A DNA stretch of 18,632 bases from JBOHER01 sp050701115 (GCA_050701115.1 JBOHER010000205.1:1-18632); one strand, 5' to 3'; shown: positions 1-7,956, counted from the stretch's first letter. Numbers and translations are program-made. Notes: generated by a model not told the origin, from the sequence alone.

Positions 1-37
1 CGTCGAGGGGCTGTGCCGGAAAGCCACCGCAACACTG

Positions 38-1504
38 CTACGTCACCTGCACATCCCCGCCCAGGGCAGCAGGCGAGCCGATTTCCCGGACCGAGGCCGC
101 TGCCATGCTCAGCCGCCGCACAGCGTCCACGATGCGATCCGGCGGCAGCGCGTAGGGCAGCCGCAGCCACCGCTCGAACCCGCCGTGCACGCTGAACCGT
201 GAACCGGGAGCGATCAGCAACCCGTGATTCACGGCGGCAGCCGCAAGGCGGGTACCCACCGGCGCGGGCAGTTCGCACCAGATCGACAAACCACCGGACG
301 GCACGTCGAAAGTCCATTGTGGACAGTACTCGTGCAGCGCGCCGAGCAAGGCATCGCGCAGCCCCGCGATCTCGGCGCGCCGCGTTCGCATCAGGTCGGC
401 AGGGGCGCTCATCAACTCGGCGACCACGAGTTGCTCGAGGACCGGCGAACCGAGGTCGAGCGCCGTCCGCGCGGCCACCAGTCTCGCGAGCAAGTCTTCG
501 CTGGCCCGGATCCAGCCGATCCGCAGGCCACCCCAGTAGGTCTTGGCCGCCGAGCCGACCGAGATGGCCCAGTTCCCGCTCCCGCCGTCACCGGTGAATG
601 CCGCAAGCGGCGGCGGCCCGTCCAACGGATCGCCCTCGAGGTCCAGTTCCACCAGGGTCTCGTCCACCACTACGGGGGTGCGTGCGCGCACCATGGCCGC
701 GCCGAGGCGCGCTCGCTCCTCGGCGCCCATGCGTAACCCGGTGGGGTTCTGGAAATCGACGATCAGGTAGGCGAGCCGGGGAGCCGCTTGACGCAAAGCC
801 GCCTCGATGCCATCGAGGTCCCAACCGCAGTTCATCGCCACTGGTACCGGTATCGCATGTGCCGCGCGGATGGCGGTCAGCCCGTTGGGATAGCTGGGTT
901 GCTCGACCAGCACCCGGTCCCCCGGACCGGCCAGCATCCGCAGCGCGAGCACGAACGCGTGGTGCGCCCCGTTGGTGATGAGCACCTGGGCCGGGCTGGT
1001 CGGCAGGCCGCGCGCGGTGTAGCGCTCGGCGATGCGTTCCCGCAAGGCGGGCACGCCGTGTTCGCTGTAACCGCAGCCGGACAGCGCCTCCACCAGCCGG
1101 TCGCGCGCCGCGTCGACAGCGGCGATGAGCCCTGGGACGGCGGATGGGGACGCACGGGCGAAATCGACAAGGCCTTCGGCCTCCTCCACCACCAGGCCAC
1201 CCGCGGAACGGGTGGGCACAGTGATCCAGGAGCCCGACCCGCGGCGGCTGGCGACCAGCCCGGCGGAGCGCAGCCGCTCGAGCGCCGACCCCACCAGCGT
1301 GCGACTCACGCCGAGGGCCTCGGTGAGTTCGCGCTCCGCGGGCAATCTGGTGCCCGGCGACAGCCTGCCGTGGTGGATCTGCAATTCGATCGCAGCGGCC
1401 AGATCGGCCGAACCGTGATGCGGACCACTTCGACGCCAGACACCCAAGATAGTGGCCAGACGCGAGCCGGAAACCCGGCCGCCCAGAGGTGACGGTGTGC
1501 TCAT
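38..1504 (-). CDS. MocR-family (GntR-HTH / aminotransferase-fold) transcriptional regulator, YczR-like
   Basis: A 488-residue regulator with an N-terminal GntR-type winged helix (about residues 30-100, with the typical RLPAERELTEALGVSRTLV segment) fused to a fold-type I, PLP-dependent aminotransferase-like domain. The PLP lysine is K321 in SVGSAAKTYWGG; an FQNPTG segment and a VVVDET strand mark the cofactor site. MocR proteins use PLP or an amino compound as effector and do not normally catalyse. An ATG at 1504 starts MSTPSPLGG; an ATG 14 codons upstream (1546) would run into the divergent promoter, so 1504 is preferred. It is divergent from a YczE-like membrane protein gene with only 44 bp between starts. 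The pairing of a MocR subgroup (YczR) with divergent yczE-like genes is known, so it most likely regulates that neighbour and itself. Confidence 0.9.
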   Translation of the reverse strand: MSTPSPLGGRVSGSRLATILGVWRRSGPHHGSADLAAAIELQIHHGRLSPGTRLPAERELTEALGVSRTLVGSALERLRSAGLVASRRGSGSWITVPTRSAGGLVVEEAEGLVDFARASPSAVPGLIAAVDAARDRLVEALSGCGYSEHGVPALRERIAERYTARGLPTSPAQVLITNGAHHAFVLALRMLAGPGDRVLVEQPSYPNGLTAIRAAHAIPVPVAMNCGWDLDGIEAALRQAAPRLAYLIVDFQNPTGLRMGAEERARLGAAMVRARTPVVVDETLVELDLEGDPLDGPPPLAAFTGDGGSGNWAISVGSAAKTYWGGLRIGWIRASEDLLARLVAARTALDLGSPVLEQLVVAELMSAPADLMRTRRAEIAGLRDALLGALHEYCPQWTFDVPSGGLSIWCELPAPVGTRLAAAAVNHGLLIAPGSRFSVHGGFERWLRLPYALPPDRIVDAVRRLSMAAASVREIGSPAALGGDVQVT

Positions 1505-1548
1505 AGAGACCAATTGTTTCCGATTGGCTATGGAATTGCTAGCCACAT
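1505..1548. promoter_or_regulatory. Divergent MocR/yczE promoter-operator region
   Basis: The 44 bp between the two start codons are AT-rich against the genome background. They hold an inverted repeat, CCAAT at 1510-1514 and ATTGG at 1523-1527, with 8 bases between. A further AATTG lies at 1534-1538, so AATTG/CAATT-like half-sites recur along the interval. MocR regulators usually bind short repeats between divergent genes, so this is a plausible operator. The space is short for two promoters, which suggests overlapping promoters, leaderless transcripts or a later yczE start. Confidence 0.5.
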
Positions 1549-2190
1549 ATGCCCGAACATCCCATCGTGGCCCAGCTCCAGATCCATCCTGTTTCCGTGT
1601 CCGTCCAGCCGAGCAGACGGCTGCCCCAGTTGGTGGCCGGGTTGGTGCTCTACGGCACCAGTATGGCGATGCAGACCCGAGCAGGCCTCGGCCTGAGTCC
1701 CTGGGACGTACTGCACGAGGGGTTGACCAATCGAACCGGGCTGAGCTTCGGCACCATTACCGCGATCGTCTCGGTCGCGGTGCTGATGATCTGGGTCCCA
1801 CTACGGCAGCGACTCGGAGTCGGCACGGTGGCCAATGTCGCAATCATCGCGGTGACGGTGGATGTTGTTCGGGCGGTGCTGCCCGAGCAGCACACGCCCG
1901 GCTGGCAGATCGCGTTGCTGGTGGGTGGCATCGTGCTGAACGGGCTCGCGACCGCCGCTTACGTGGGCGCGCGGCTGGGGCCAGGTCCGCGCGACGGTCT
2001 GATGACCGGCATCGCCGCGCGGACCGGGCGATCGATTCGGCTGGTGCGCACCGGTATCGAGGTCACCGTGCTCAGCGCGGGCTGGTTCCTCGGCGGCACC
2101 GTGGGCATCGGCACCGTCCTCTACGCGCTGGCCATCGGACCCCTCACTCAACTTTTCCTGCCCACTCTGGCCTGGCGCACTCGTGAGTGA
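1549..2190 (+). CDS. YczE/YitT-family integral membrane protein
   Basis: A 213-residue polytopic membrane protein with about five hydrophobic segments (near residues 25-42, 60-80, 85-105, 115-140 and 170-205). It carries the family-typical stretch MAMQTRAGLGLSPWDVLH after helix 1 and a repeat-like GARLGPGPRDGLMTGIA later, which resembles the first half of the protein and suggests an internal duplication. This matches YczE-type proteins; their substrate is unknown, and transport or export is only inferred. ATG at 1549 gives the longest form. GTG at 1597 would start just before the first helix and leave about 92 bp of promoter space. It is divergent from a MocR regulator that probably controls it. 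Confidence 0.8.
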   Translation: MPEHPIVAQLQIHPVSVSVQPSRRLPQLVAGLVLYGTSMAMQTRAGLGLSPWDVLHEGLTNRTGLSFGTITAIVSVAVLMIWVPLRQRLGVGTVANVAIIAVTVDVVRAVLPEQHTPGWQIALLVGGIVLNGLATAAYVGARLGPGPRDGLMTGIAARTGRSIRLVRTGIEVTVLSAGWFLGGTVGIGTVLYALAIGPLTQLFLPTLAWRTRE

Positions 2191-2208
2191 AAGTTGTTGC
2201 ATGGACAA

Positions 2209-2255
2209 CCCTGAGCACTCACGACGTCCGCCGTGGGGGTCGTGAGTGCTCAGGG
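2209..2255. terminator. Perfect 17-bp inverted repeat after yczE-like gene
   Basis: Arms at 2209-2225 (CCCTGAGCACTCACGAC) and 2239-2255 (its exact reverse complement) flank a 13-base loop, 18 bases after the stop codon. There is no T-run, as is common for actinobacterial terminators. A third copy of the core TCGTGAGTG overlaps the yczE stop codon at 2181-2189 and could pair with the left arm instead. It may be a terminator or a dispersed intergenic repeat. Confidence 0.6.
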
Positions 2256-2323
2256 CCGCCAGAGGGGCAACATTCACGCGCGAGGGGTGGGCGCAGCGCT
2301 GGCCTCAGCATGGCATGGGTATC

Positions 2324-2339
2324 GTTCGTTCGAACGAAC
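2324..2339. promoter_or_regulatory. Perfect 16-bp palindrome, likely TetR operator
   Basis: GTTCGTTCGAACGAAC is its own reverse complement and lies 16 bases upstream of the amidase ATG, in the promoter or leader. Its size and symmetry fit a TetR dimer site, and the second gene of the unit encodes a TetR regulator. Autoregulation of the amidase-tetR unit is inferred. Confidence 0.65.
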
Positions 2340-2355
2340 ACATCGAGAGGGCCGC

Positions 2356-3731
2356 ATGACTTCACCGATCACCACCGCCACCAGCGCGGGCCTGGCCGCA
2401 CAGGCGGAGTTGCTGCGCACCGGCGCGGTGAGCTCCGCCGACCTGGTCGAGGCGACGTTACAGCGGGCCGAATCCACCCAGCCAACGATCAACGCCTTCC
2501 GGTGTATTCGCGCCTCTGCCGCCCGCGCCGAAGCGGCAGCCGCCGACCGCAAACTGGCTGCGGGCGTACGCGGCCCACTGCTCGGGGTGCCGATCGCGAT
2601 CAAGGACGACACCGACATCGCGGGCGAGCCCACCGCGTTCGGCTGCCCGGGCGACTTCCCTGCGCAGAGCGCGGACTCCGAGGTGGTGCGCAGGTTCAAA
2701 GCCGCGGGTGCGGTGATCATCGGCAGACGAACACTCCCGAGTTCGGCCAGTGGCCGTTCATCGAAGGCCCCGCGTTCGGCGCCACCCGCAACCCCTGGCA
2801 GACCGGCCACACACCCGGCGGGTCCTCAGGCGGGTCGGCTGCAGCGGTCGCGGCAGGAGTGGTGGCTGCGGCACTGGGTTCAGATGGCGCGGGATCGGTG
2901 CGCATTCCGGCCTCGTGGAACAACCTGGTCGGCATCAAGCCCGGCAACGGCAAGATCCCCAGCGATCCGGAACCAGATCCGTTCTATGGGCTGACCGTGC
3001 ACGGCCCGCTGGCCAGAACGGTGGCCGACGCCGCCCTGCTCTTCGACGTCGCCGCCGACAGCGGAACCAGCTATCAGCACGCCGCGCGGGTGCACCCCGG
3101 CAAGCTCCGCATCGGCCTTGCCCTGCGCGCCGCGTTCGCGATCGCGCCGGTACGGCTGCACCCCCAGGTCGGCGCTGCCCTCGCCTGCACCGCGCGGACG
3201 CTGACCGCACTCGGGCACGAGGTGGTCGACGTCAGCCCGCGGTACGGCCTGATCGGCCTGTCCTTCCTTCCGCGATCCCTGACCGGCGTGCGCGACTGGT
3301 GCGACCGGGTGCCGGACGCGAGCTTGCTCGATCCGCGCTCGCGGAACAACGGCCGCACCGGGTCGCCGCTCCGCGGAGCGCCCCTGCGGGCAGCAGAGGC
3401 CGCGAGGTCGCTGCTGCGTCGCCAGGTCGGCTCGGTGTTCTCGCGGGTGGATGTGCTGCTCGCGCCGACAACAGCGACTCCGCCGCCGCGAATCGGCCAC
3501 TTCGACGGGCTCTCCGACTGGGCGACGGACAAGGCCATGATCGCGGCCTGCCCGTACGCCTGGCCGTGGAACGTGCTCGGCTGGCCAGGGGTGAACGCGC
3601 CTGCAGGGTTCACCCCCGACGGGCTCCCGGGCGGCGCGCAACTGCTCGGCCCTGGTGACAGCGAGCCGCTGCTGATCTCCCTTGCCGCACAACTCGAGCA
3701 AGCCGAACGCTGGCACGAGCGACGGCCATAA
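2356..3731 (+). pseudogene. Amidase-signature-family amidase, interrupted by a one-base frameshift
   Basis: Two adjacent frames encode one amidase. Frame 1 starts at ATG 2356 (RBS GAGAGGG at 2345-2351) and reads MTSPITTATSAGLAAQ up to GAVIIGR near 2727. It holds the catalytic Lys, K83 in GVPIAIKDD. The expected continuation TNTPEFGQWP starts in the next frame at 2727 and runs to TAA at 3731. That part carries HTPGGSSGGSAAA (cis-Ser region, 2811-2846) and GSDGAGSVRIPA (nucleophile Ser). One base is missing around 2725-2727. Restored, the protein would be about 458 residues, normal for these Ser-cisSer-Lys hydrolases, which act on amides or nitrile-derived amides; the substrate is not evident. 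As written, translation drifts into frame 1 and ends near 2994, losing the Ser residues. It could be a recent natural mutation or a sequencing error, because both halves look unaltered by decay. Confidence 0.85.
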
Positions 3732-3738
3732 TCGCACC

Positions 3739-4308
3739 ATGAGCACCCGGGAGAGCTTGCTGCGCGGCGCCCTGCGGGTCATCGGCGAGCACGGCGTCGC
3801 CGGCTTGACCAACCGCCGCATCGCCACCCAGGCCGGGGTTTCGCTGGGGTCACTGACCTACCACTTCGCCAGCCAGCAGGAACTATTACGCGAAGCGATG
3901 CTGCTGTTCGCCCAGCAGGAGACCGAGAAGCTCGCCGCCATGGCCGAAGCCAATCGCGTGCGGGGGCTCGATGCGCAACAGGCAGCGGTGCTGGTGGAGC
4001 AGGTCATCGAGCAGATGACGATGGGTCCCGACGAGATCGCACCGCTTGAGCTGTACCTGCACGCCGGCCGCGACCCCTCCCTGCGCGAAGCCAGCACCCG
4101 CTGCTTCGCGGCCTATGAGGAACTGACCGCGGCCATCCTGGACGCGGTCGGGGTCACCGACTCCCGGCGGCTCGCTGGGCCCGTCGTCGCGCTGATCGCG
4201 GGCTTCCAGTTGCGCAGGCTGGCCACCGGTACCAGCAGCAGCCCCGGCACCGCCTCGATCGCCGAATCGCTCACCATGCTCGCCCGCGGCGCGTCCGCTG
4301 CGGGCTGA
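3739..4308 (+). CDS. TetR/AcrR-family transcriptional regulator
   Basis: A 189-residue protein with an N-terminal TetR helix-turn-helix (about residues 5-52): ESLLRGALRVIGEHGVAGLT, then TNRRIATQAGVSLGSLTYHFASQQELL, the canonical recognition-helix and YHF segment. The rest is the helical ligand and dimer domain, with no identifiable ligand. ATG 3739 was chosen because the HTH starts a few residues later; it lies 7 bp after the amidase stop, so the two are one transcription unit. The 16-bp palindrome at 2324-2339 is its most likely operator. A role as amidase repressor relieved by the amidase substrate or product is inferred from context only. Confidence 0.9.
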   Translation: MSTRESLLRGALRVIGEHGVAGLTNRRIATQAGVSLGSLTYHFASQQELLREAMLLFAQQETEKLAAMAEANRVRGLDAQQAAVLVEQVIEQMTMGPDEIAPLELYLHAGRDPSLREASTRCFAAYEELTAAILDAVGVTDSRRLAGPVVALIAGFQLRRLATGTSSSPGTASIAESLTMLARGASAAG

Positions 4309-4360
4309 GCGCACCCCCGCCGGTGGTTGACAGTGGCACCGCCAAGTGTTTCCGTATGCC

Positions 4361-4410
4361 TAAGAGCTAAGATTGGCACGCCGAAATTTGAACTTCTTTC
4401 AGGGAACGGA
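4361..4410 (+). promoter_or_regulatory. Candidate promoter / metal-regulator site and RBS of troABCD
   Basis: The 107 bp between tetR and the binding-protein gene hold a TAAGAT -10-like hexamer (4368-4373). A CTAAG direct repeat (4360-4364 and 4367-4371) sits inside an interval bounded by TGCC (4357-4360) and GGCA (4375-4378). On the reverse strand it reads TTAGCTCTTAGGCA, loosely like DtxR/MntR-family boxes. A TTGACA at 4327-4332 is too far upstream for that -10. AGGGAACGGA at 4401-4410 is the ribosome binding site. Metal-dependent control is inferred from the operon function. Confidence 0.3.
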
Positions 4411-4415
4411 TCCCC

Positions 4416-5408
4416 GTGAGCGCAGAAAGTGCACAAGCTCGTCGCCGGGCGCGCAGAAGCAACGCCCGGCTCTTCGTCGCGCTGGGTGTCGTGTTCGTGC
4501 TGCTGGTCGGCGGCCTGATTGGTTATGCGCTGCGCGCGTCCACCGCACCGGCCTCTGCGCAGGACACGCTGCGGGTCATCACCACGACGAACTTCCTCGA
4601 TGACACGGTGCGCCAGGTCGGCGGCGACCACGTCGACACGGTCCGGCTGATGGGGCCTGGCGTAGACCCGCACCTCTACCAGGCCAAAGCCAGCGACCTC
4701 GACGCGATGCGCGACGCCGACGCGGTGTTCGCCATCGGCCTGTTTCTCGAGGGCTCCATGCAGCAGACGCTGAGCCAAATCGCCAACACCAAGCCGGTGC
4801 TGTTCGCCGGGGAGAGCATCCCGAAGGACGAGCTGCTCAGCCCGCCCGCGAACGCGGCACCACAGGAGGAGCACGATCCGCACGTCTGGTTCGACCCGCG
4901 GTTGTGGGCCTATGTGGTGGACGCGGTGCGTGACGAGCTCTCCCGGATCGACCCCGCGCACGCCGAGGATTATCACGCCAACGCGGACCGCTATCGCGCG
5001 CAGGTCCTCGCGTTGGCCACCGAGGTCCGGGCGATGCTGGAGCGCATCCCGGCCGACCGGCGCACGTTGGTCACCTCCCATGACGCGTTCCGCTACTTCG
5101 GGCGCGCGTTCGGCATCGAGGTCACCGCGATCCAGGGCATCTCCACCCAGGAGGAGGCCACTACGGCGGACATCGCCAGGGTCGCCGATGCGATCGCGGA
5201 CAGCGAGGTGCGCTCGGTGTTCGTCGAGTCCAGCGTGTCCCCGCAGACCCTGGAGTCGGTGCTGGCCGCGGTCCGCCACCGGGGCGAGGACATCCAGATC
5301 GGCGGCGAGTTGTTCTCCGATTCGGCAGGCGACGACGGCACGCCGGAGGGCACCTATCTCGGCATGATCCGGGCGAACGCCGAACGCCTCGTGCTGGGAC
5401 TGTCATGA
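4416..5408 (+). CDS. troA: TroA-type metal ABC transporter substrate-binding protein
   Basis: A 330-residue cluster A-I solute-binding protein that delivers Mn2+ or Zn2+ to the importer encoded next. The four ligand positions match TroA: H86 (GVDPHLYQ), H156 (HDPHVWFDP), H222 (TSHDAFRYF) and D302 (GGELFSDSAGDDGT). The third ligand is the TroA/ZnuA-type His; the Glu that replaces it in PsaA-type proteins (WEIN) is Gly here (IQGISTQEE). There is no His-rich loop. The N-terminus has a basic stretch and one hydrophobic segment (about 18-39), then ALRASTAPASAQD. There is no lipobox cysteine, unusual for a Gram-positive binding protein, so it may be anchored by the uncleaved segment or cut after ASA. 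GTG 4416 has a good RBS. The stop overlaps the ATPase start (ATGA). Confidence 0.9.
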   Translation: MSAESAQARRRARRSNARLFVALGVVFVLLVGGLIGYALRASTAPASAQDTLRVITTTNFLDDTVRQVGGDHVDTVRLMGPGVDPHLYQAKASDLDAMRDADAVFAIGLFLEGSMQQTLSQIANTKPVLFAGESIPKDELLSPPANAAPQEEHDPHVWFDPRLWAYVVDAVRDELSRIDPAHAEDYHANADRYRAQVLALATEVRAMLERIPADRRTLVTSHDAFRYFGRAFGIEVTAIQGISTQEEATTADIARVADAIADSEVRSVFVESSVSPQTLESVLAAVRHRGEDIQIGGELFSDSAGDDGTPEGTYLGMIRANAERLVLGLS

Positions 5409-6142
5409 GCGCCCCGGCCTTGTCGCTGCGAGGAGTGAGCGCTTCCTACGGCGGCAAGACCGTGCTGCGCGCCGTCGACGTCGACATCCCGGCAGGCTAC
5501 CTCAGCGCGGTCGTCGGCCCCAACGGCGCGGGAAAGTCCACAATGGTCAAAGCCGCGCTCGGGCTGGTGCCCTCGGTGCGCGGCGCGATCAGCTTCCTGG
5601 GCGAGCCGCTGCACCGGGTGCGCAGCAGGGTGGCCTACGTGCCGCAGCAGGATTCCGTCGCGGAGGACTTCCCGATCACCGCGGTGCAGGTCGTGGAGAT
5701 GGGTCGTTACCCGCATCGTGGCTGGTTCCGCAGGCTGACCCACGACGACGACGACGCGGTGGGTGCCGCGATGGACGAGGTCGGCGTGACCGACCTGGCC
5801 GACGTCCCGTTGGACGAGCTGTCCGGCGGTCAGCGGCAGCGCGTCTTCCTCGCCCGCGCGCTGGCGCAGCGGGCCGATCTGCTCATCCTCGATGAACCGT
5901 TCACCGCGGTGGATGCCCGCACCGAGGCCAACCTGCTCGGGGTGCTAGCCGACCTATGCGCGCGCGGCGGCACGGTGATCGCCGTGCATCACGACCTGCG
6001 CACCGTGCGGGAACGCTTCGATCACGCCGTGCTGCTGGCCGGGACCGTGGTCGCCGACGGTGCGGCGACCGACGTACTGACCGCGGAGAACCTGGAGCGG
6101 GCGTACGGAATCGCGCCGCTGGCCCTCGCCGCTGGCGCCTAG
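5405..6142 (+). CDS. troB: Metal ABC transporter ATP-binding protein
   Basis: A 245-residue ABC ATPase that powers metal import as the cytoplasmic subunit. Visible motifs in order: Walker A GPNGAGKST (38-46), Q-loop in AYVPQQDSV, signature LSGGQRQRVFLARAL (139-153), Walker B LLILDEPF (159-166) and the switch His in VIAVHHDL. The segment EMGRYPHRGWFRRL after the Q-loop is typical of the Mn/Zn/Fe-chelate family. Its ATG overlaps the stop of the binding-protein gene by four bases, so translation is coupled, and the permease gene follows after 8 bp. A short GAC run gives HDDDDA near residue 116. Confidence 0.93.
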   Translation: MSAPALSLRGVSASYGGKTVLRAVDVDIPAGYLSAVVGPNGAGKSTMVKAALGLVPSVRGAISFLGEPLHRVRSRVAYVPQQDSVAEDFPITAVQVVEMGRYPHRGWFRRLTHDDDDAVGAAMDEVGVTDLADVPLDELSGGQRQRVFLARALAQRADLLILDEPFTAVDARTEANLLGVLADLCARGGTVIAVHHDLRTVRERFDHAVLLAGTVVADGAATDVLTAENLERAYGIAPLALAAGA

Positions 6143-6150
6143 GCGCAAGC

Positions 6151-7044
6151 GTGATCACCTGGCTGCTGACGTCCTTGCCGTTGTCCTATCCGGACGCGGT
6201 GGTGGTGGTGGGTACCGCCGTACTCGGATTCGTCGCGGGCGCGCTCGGCCCGTTCGCGGTGCTCCGGCAACGGGCGATGTTCGGCGACGCGATGAGCCAC
6301 GCGACGCTGCCAGGGGTGGCGATCGCGTTCCTGCTCACCGGGGTGAAGGTGCCCGAAGTGCTGTTGCTCGGCGCAGCGGGATCGGCAACGCTGGCCGCGC
6401 TGGCGATGATCGGGCTGAACCGAGCGGGCAGGCTGCGCGCTGACGCGTCGATCGGCGTGATGCTGTCCGTCTCGCTGACGCTCGGCATCGTGCTGCTCAC
6501 CCACATTGCCAGCAGCGGCAACAGCCAGCAGGCCGGGCTCAACGCCTACCTGCTCGGACAGGCCGCGGGCATGGTGGAACGGGACATCGAACTGACGCTG
6601 GTACTCGGCGTGCCTGCCCTGATCGGGGTGGCGATCTGGTTCCGGCTGCTCCGCTCAGCGATCTTCGACCCTGGGTTCAGCGCGGTGGCCGGGGCGCGGA
6701 CCTGGGCGGTGGACGCGGCGAGCACCGGGCTGCTCGCGCTGGCCGTTGTGCTCGGTGTGCGGACCGTCGGTGCGATCCTGATGGTGGCCCTGCTGGTGGC
6801 TCCCTGTGTGGCCGCACGGCAGTTGTCCACAAGGTTGTCCACAGTCGTGCCGCTGGCTGGAGTGTTCGGCGCGCTGTCTGGTGCGGTCGGCGGCATCGTG
6901 TCCGGCCGGGCCGAACTGCCTGCCGGTCCGGTGATCGTGCTGCTCGCGACGGCGTTGGCCGTGCTCGCGGTGGTCTTCGCACCCCGTCGGGGCGTGATCG
7001 CCCAGCAGCGGCGCAGGTCTCGGCATGCGGAGGTGGCCCGGTGA
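6151..7044 (+). CDS. troC: Metal ABC transporter permease, ABC-3 family (first)
   Basis: A 297-residue membrane permease with about eight to nine hydrophobic segments. It has the family segment LRQRAMFGDAMSHATLPGVAIAFLL near residue 35 and DPGFSAVAG in the cytoplasmic loop that contacts the ATPase, followed by RTVGAILMVALLVAPCVAARQL. GTG 6151 was chosen because no other start lies between the troB stop and the first helix; its RBS is weak, so coupling to troB is likely. It ends in GTGA, overlapping the second permease. Two different permease subunits in one operon match TroCD/MntCD systems. Confidence 0.9.
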   Translation: MITWLLTSLPLSYPDAVVVVGTAVLGFVAGALGPFAVLRQRAMFGDAMSHATLPGVAIAFLLTGVKVPEVLLLGAAGSATLAALAMIGLNRAGRLRADASIGVMLSVSLTLGIVLLTHIASSGNSQQAGLNAYLLGQAAGMVERDIELTLVLGVPALIGVAIWFRLLRSAIFDPGFSAVAGARTWAVDAASTGLLALAVVLGVRTVGAILMVALLVAPCVAARQLSTRLSTVVPLAGVFGALSGAVGGIVSGRAELPAGPVIVLLATALAVLAVVFAPRRGVIAQQRRRSRHAEVAR

Positions 7045-7922
7045 CCTCCGACGCCATGATGATCGTGGTGATCGCCGGGCTGCTGTCCACAGCCTGTGGA
7101 TTGCTGGGCAGTTTCCTGGTGTTGCGGCGCCAGGCACTGTTGCCCGATGCGGTCAGCCACGCCGTGCTTCCTGGCATCGTGCTGATCTTTCTGCTCACCG
7201 GTCAGCGCGCCAGTGTGCTGACCATCCTCGGTGCGACCGCATTCGGCCTGCTGTGCGTGCTCGGGTTCGAGTGGCTGCGGCGGACCGGGATCGTGGGATC
7301 CGATGCCGCACTCGCGCTGATGTTTCCCGCGCTGTTCTCACTCGGGGTGCTGGGTATCAGCCAGTACGCATCGGGTGCGCATATCGACCTGGACTCGGCG
7401 ATCTACGGCGAGATCACCTTCGCGCCGCTGCGCACCGTCGAGTTCTTCGGTGCCGACGTGCCACGGTCCCTGCTGGTCACCGGCGGCGCCACACTGGCCG
7501 TCGTGCTGCTGGTCGTGCTGCTGTGGCGGCCGCTGCAGGCGAGCACGTTCGATCCCGAGTTCGCCGAGACCGCCGGACTGCGCGGCCGAGCGGTCAATCG
7601 GGTGCTGCTGGTCGCGGTCGCCGGGCTGGCGGTAGTCGCGTTCGACAGTGTGGGCGCGATCCTGGTGGTCACCTTCTTCATCGTTCCCGCGGCCACAGCG
7701 CTGCTGCTGGCCAACCGGCTGGGCACGATGCTGGTGCTCACCGTGGTGGCGGGCTGGCTGGCGTCGGTAATCGGCCAGCGGGCCGCGGTCACTCTGGACT
7801 CCTCCATCGCGGGCACCATCGGCCTGGCCAGCGTGACCCTGTTCACTCTCGCCCTGCTCCTCGCACCTCGGCGCGGGGTCGCCTGGCGCACTCTGCGCAA
7901 ACGCGCACACCGGCCGCGCTAG
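7041..7922 (+). CDS. troD: Metal ABC transporter permease, ABC-3 family (second)
   Basis: A 293-residue permease paralogous to the preceding gene, with the same landmarks: LRRQALLPDAVSHAVLPGIVLIFLL near residue 30, DPEFAETAGLRG in the ATPase-coupling loop and SVGAILVVTFFIVPAATALLL. GTG 7041 overlaps the stop of the first permease gene by four bases. The pair most likely forms a heterodimeric channel over the ATPase dimer. It is the last gene of the operon; the next gene points the opposite way. The tail RTLRKRAHRPR is basic and cytosolic. Confidence 0.9.
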   Translation: MTSDAMMIVVIAGLLSTACGLLGSFLVLRRQALLPDAVSHAVLPGIVLIFLLTGQRASVLTILGATAFGLLCVLGFEWLRRTGIVGSDAALALMFPALFSLGVLGISQYASGAHIDLDSAIYGEITFAPLRTVEFFGADVPRSLLVTGGATLAVVLLVVLLWRPLQASTFDPEFAETAGLRGRAVNRVLLVAVAGLAVVAFDSVGAILVVTFFIVPAATALLLANRLGTMLVLTVVAGWLASVIGQRAAVTLDSSIAGTIGLASVTLFTLALLLAPRRGVAWRTLRKRAHRPR

Positions 7923-7956
7923 TTCAGTTGAGACAACGAGCGCAGCAGTCGGTCCG

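Noticed and set aside
2722..2735. Programmed ribosomal frameshift in the amidase
   Set aside because: No slippery homopolymer or downstream stimulatory hairpin is evident, and amidases of this family are not known to use frameshifting.
2880..3827. Minus-strand open frame opposite the amidase C-terminal half
   Set aside because: The plus strand carries conserved amidase sequence here; the minus frame is low complexity.
4327..4332. TTGACA as the -35 of troA
   Set aside because: No -10-like hexamer lies 16-19 bases downstream (TTCCGT region), and TAAGAT is too far away.
5206..5240. PsaA-type Glu ligand in VFVESSV of the binding protein
   Set aside because: The ESS motif is structural; the PsaA metal Glu is in WEIN, which is Gly here, while TSHDAF supplies the TroA-type His. 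A strict Mn-type assignment was dropped.
4113..5279. Long minus-strand open frame (388 codons) opposite tetR and troA
   Set aside because: It lies antisense to two genes with clear motifs and has a composition typical of complementary high-GC codons (H, R, D, G, Q), with no recognisable domain.
5743..5760. GAC triplet run in the ATPase gene as a microsatellite
   Set aside because: Four repeats encode an acidic stretch inside a conserved gene; expected in GC-rich coding DNA.
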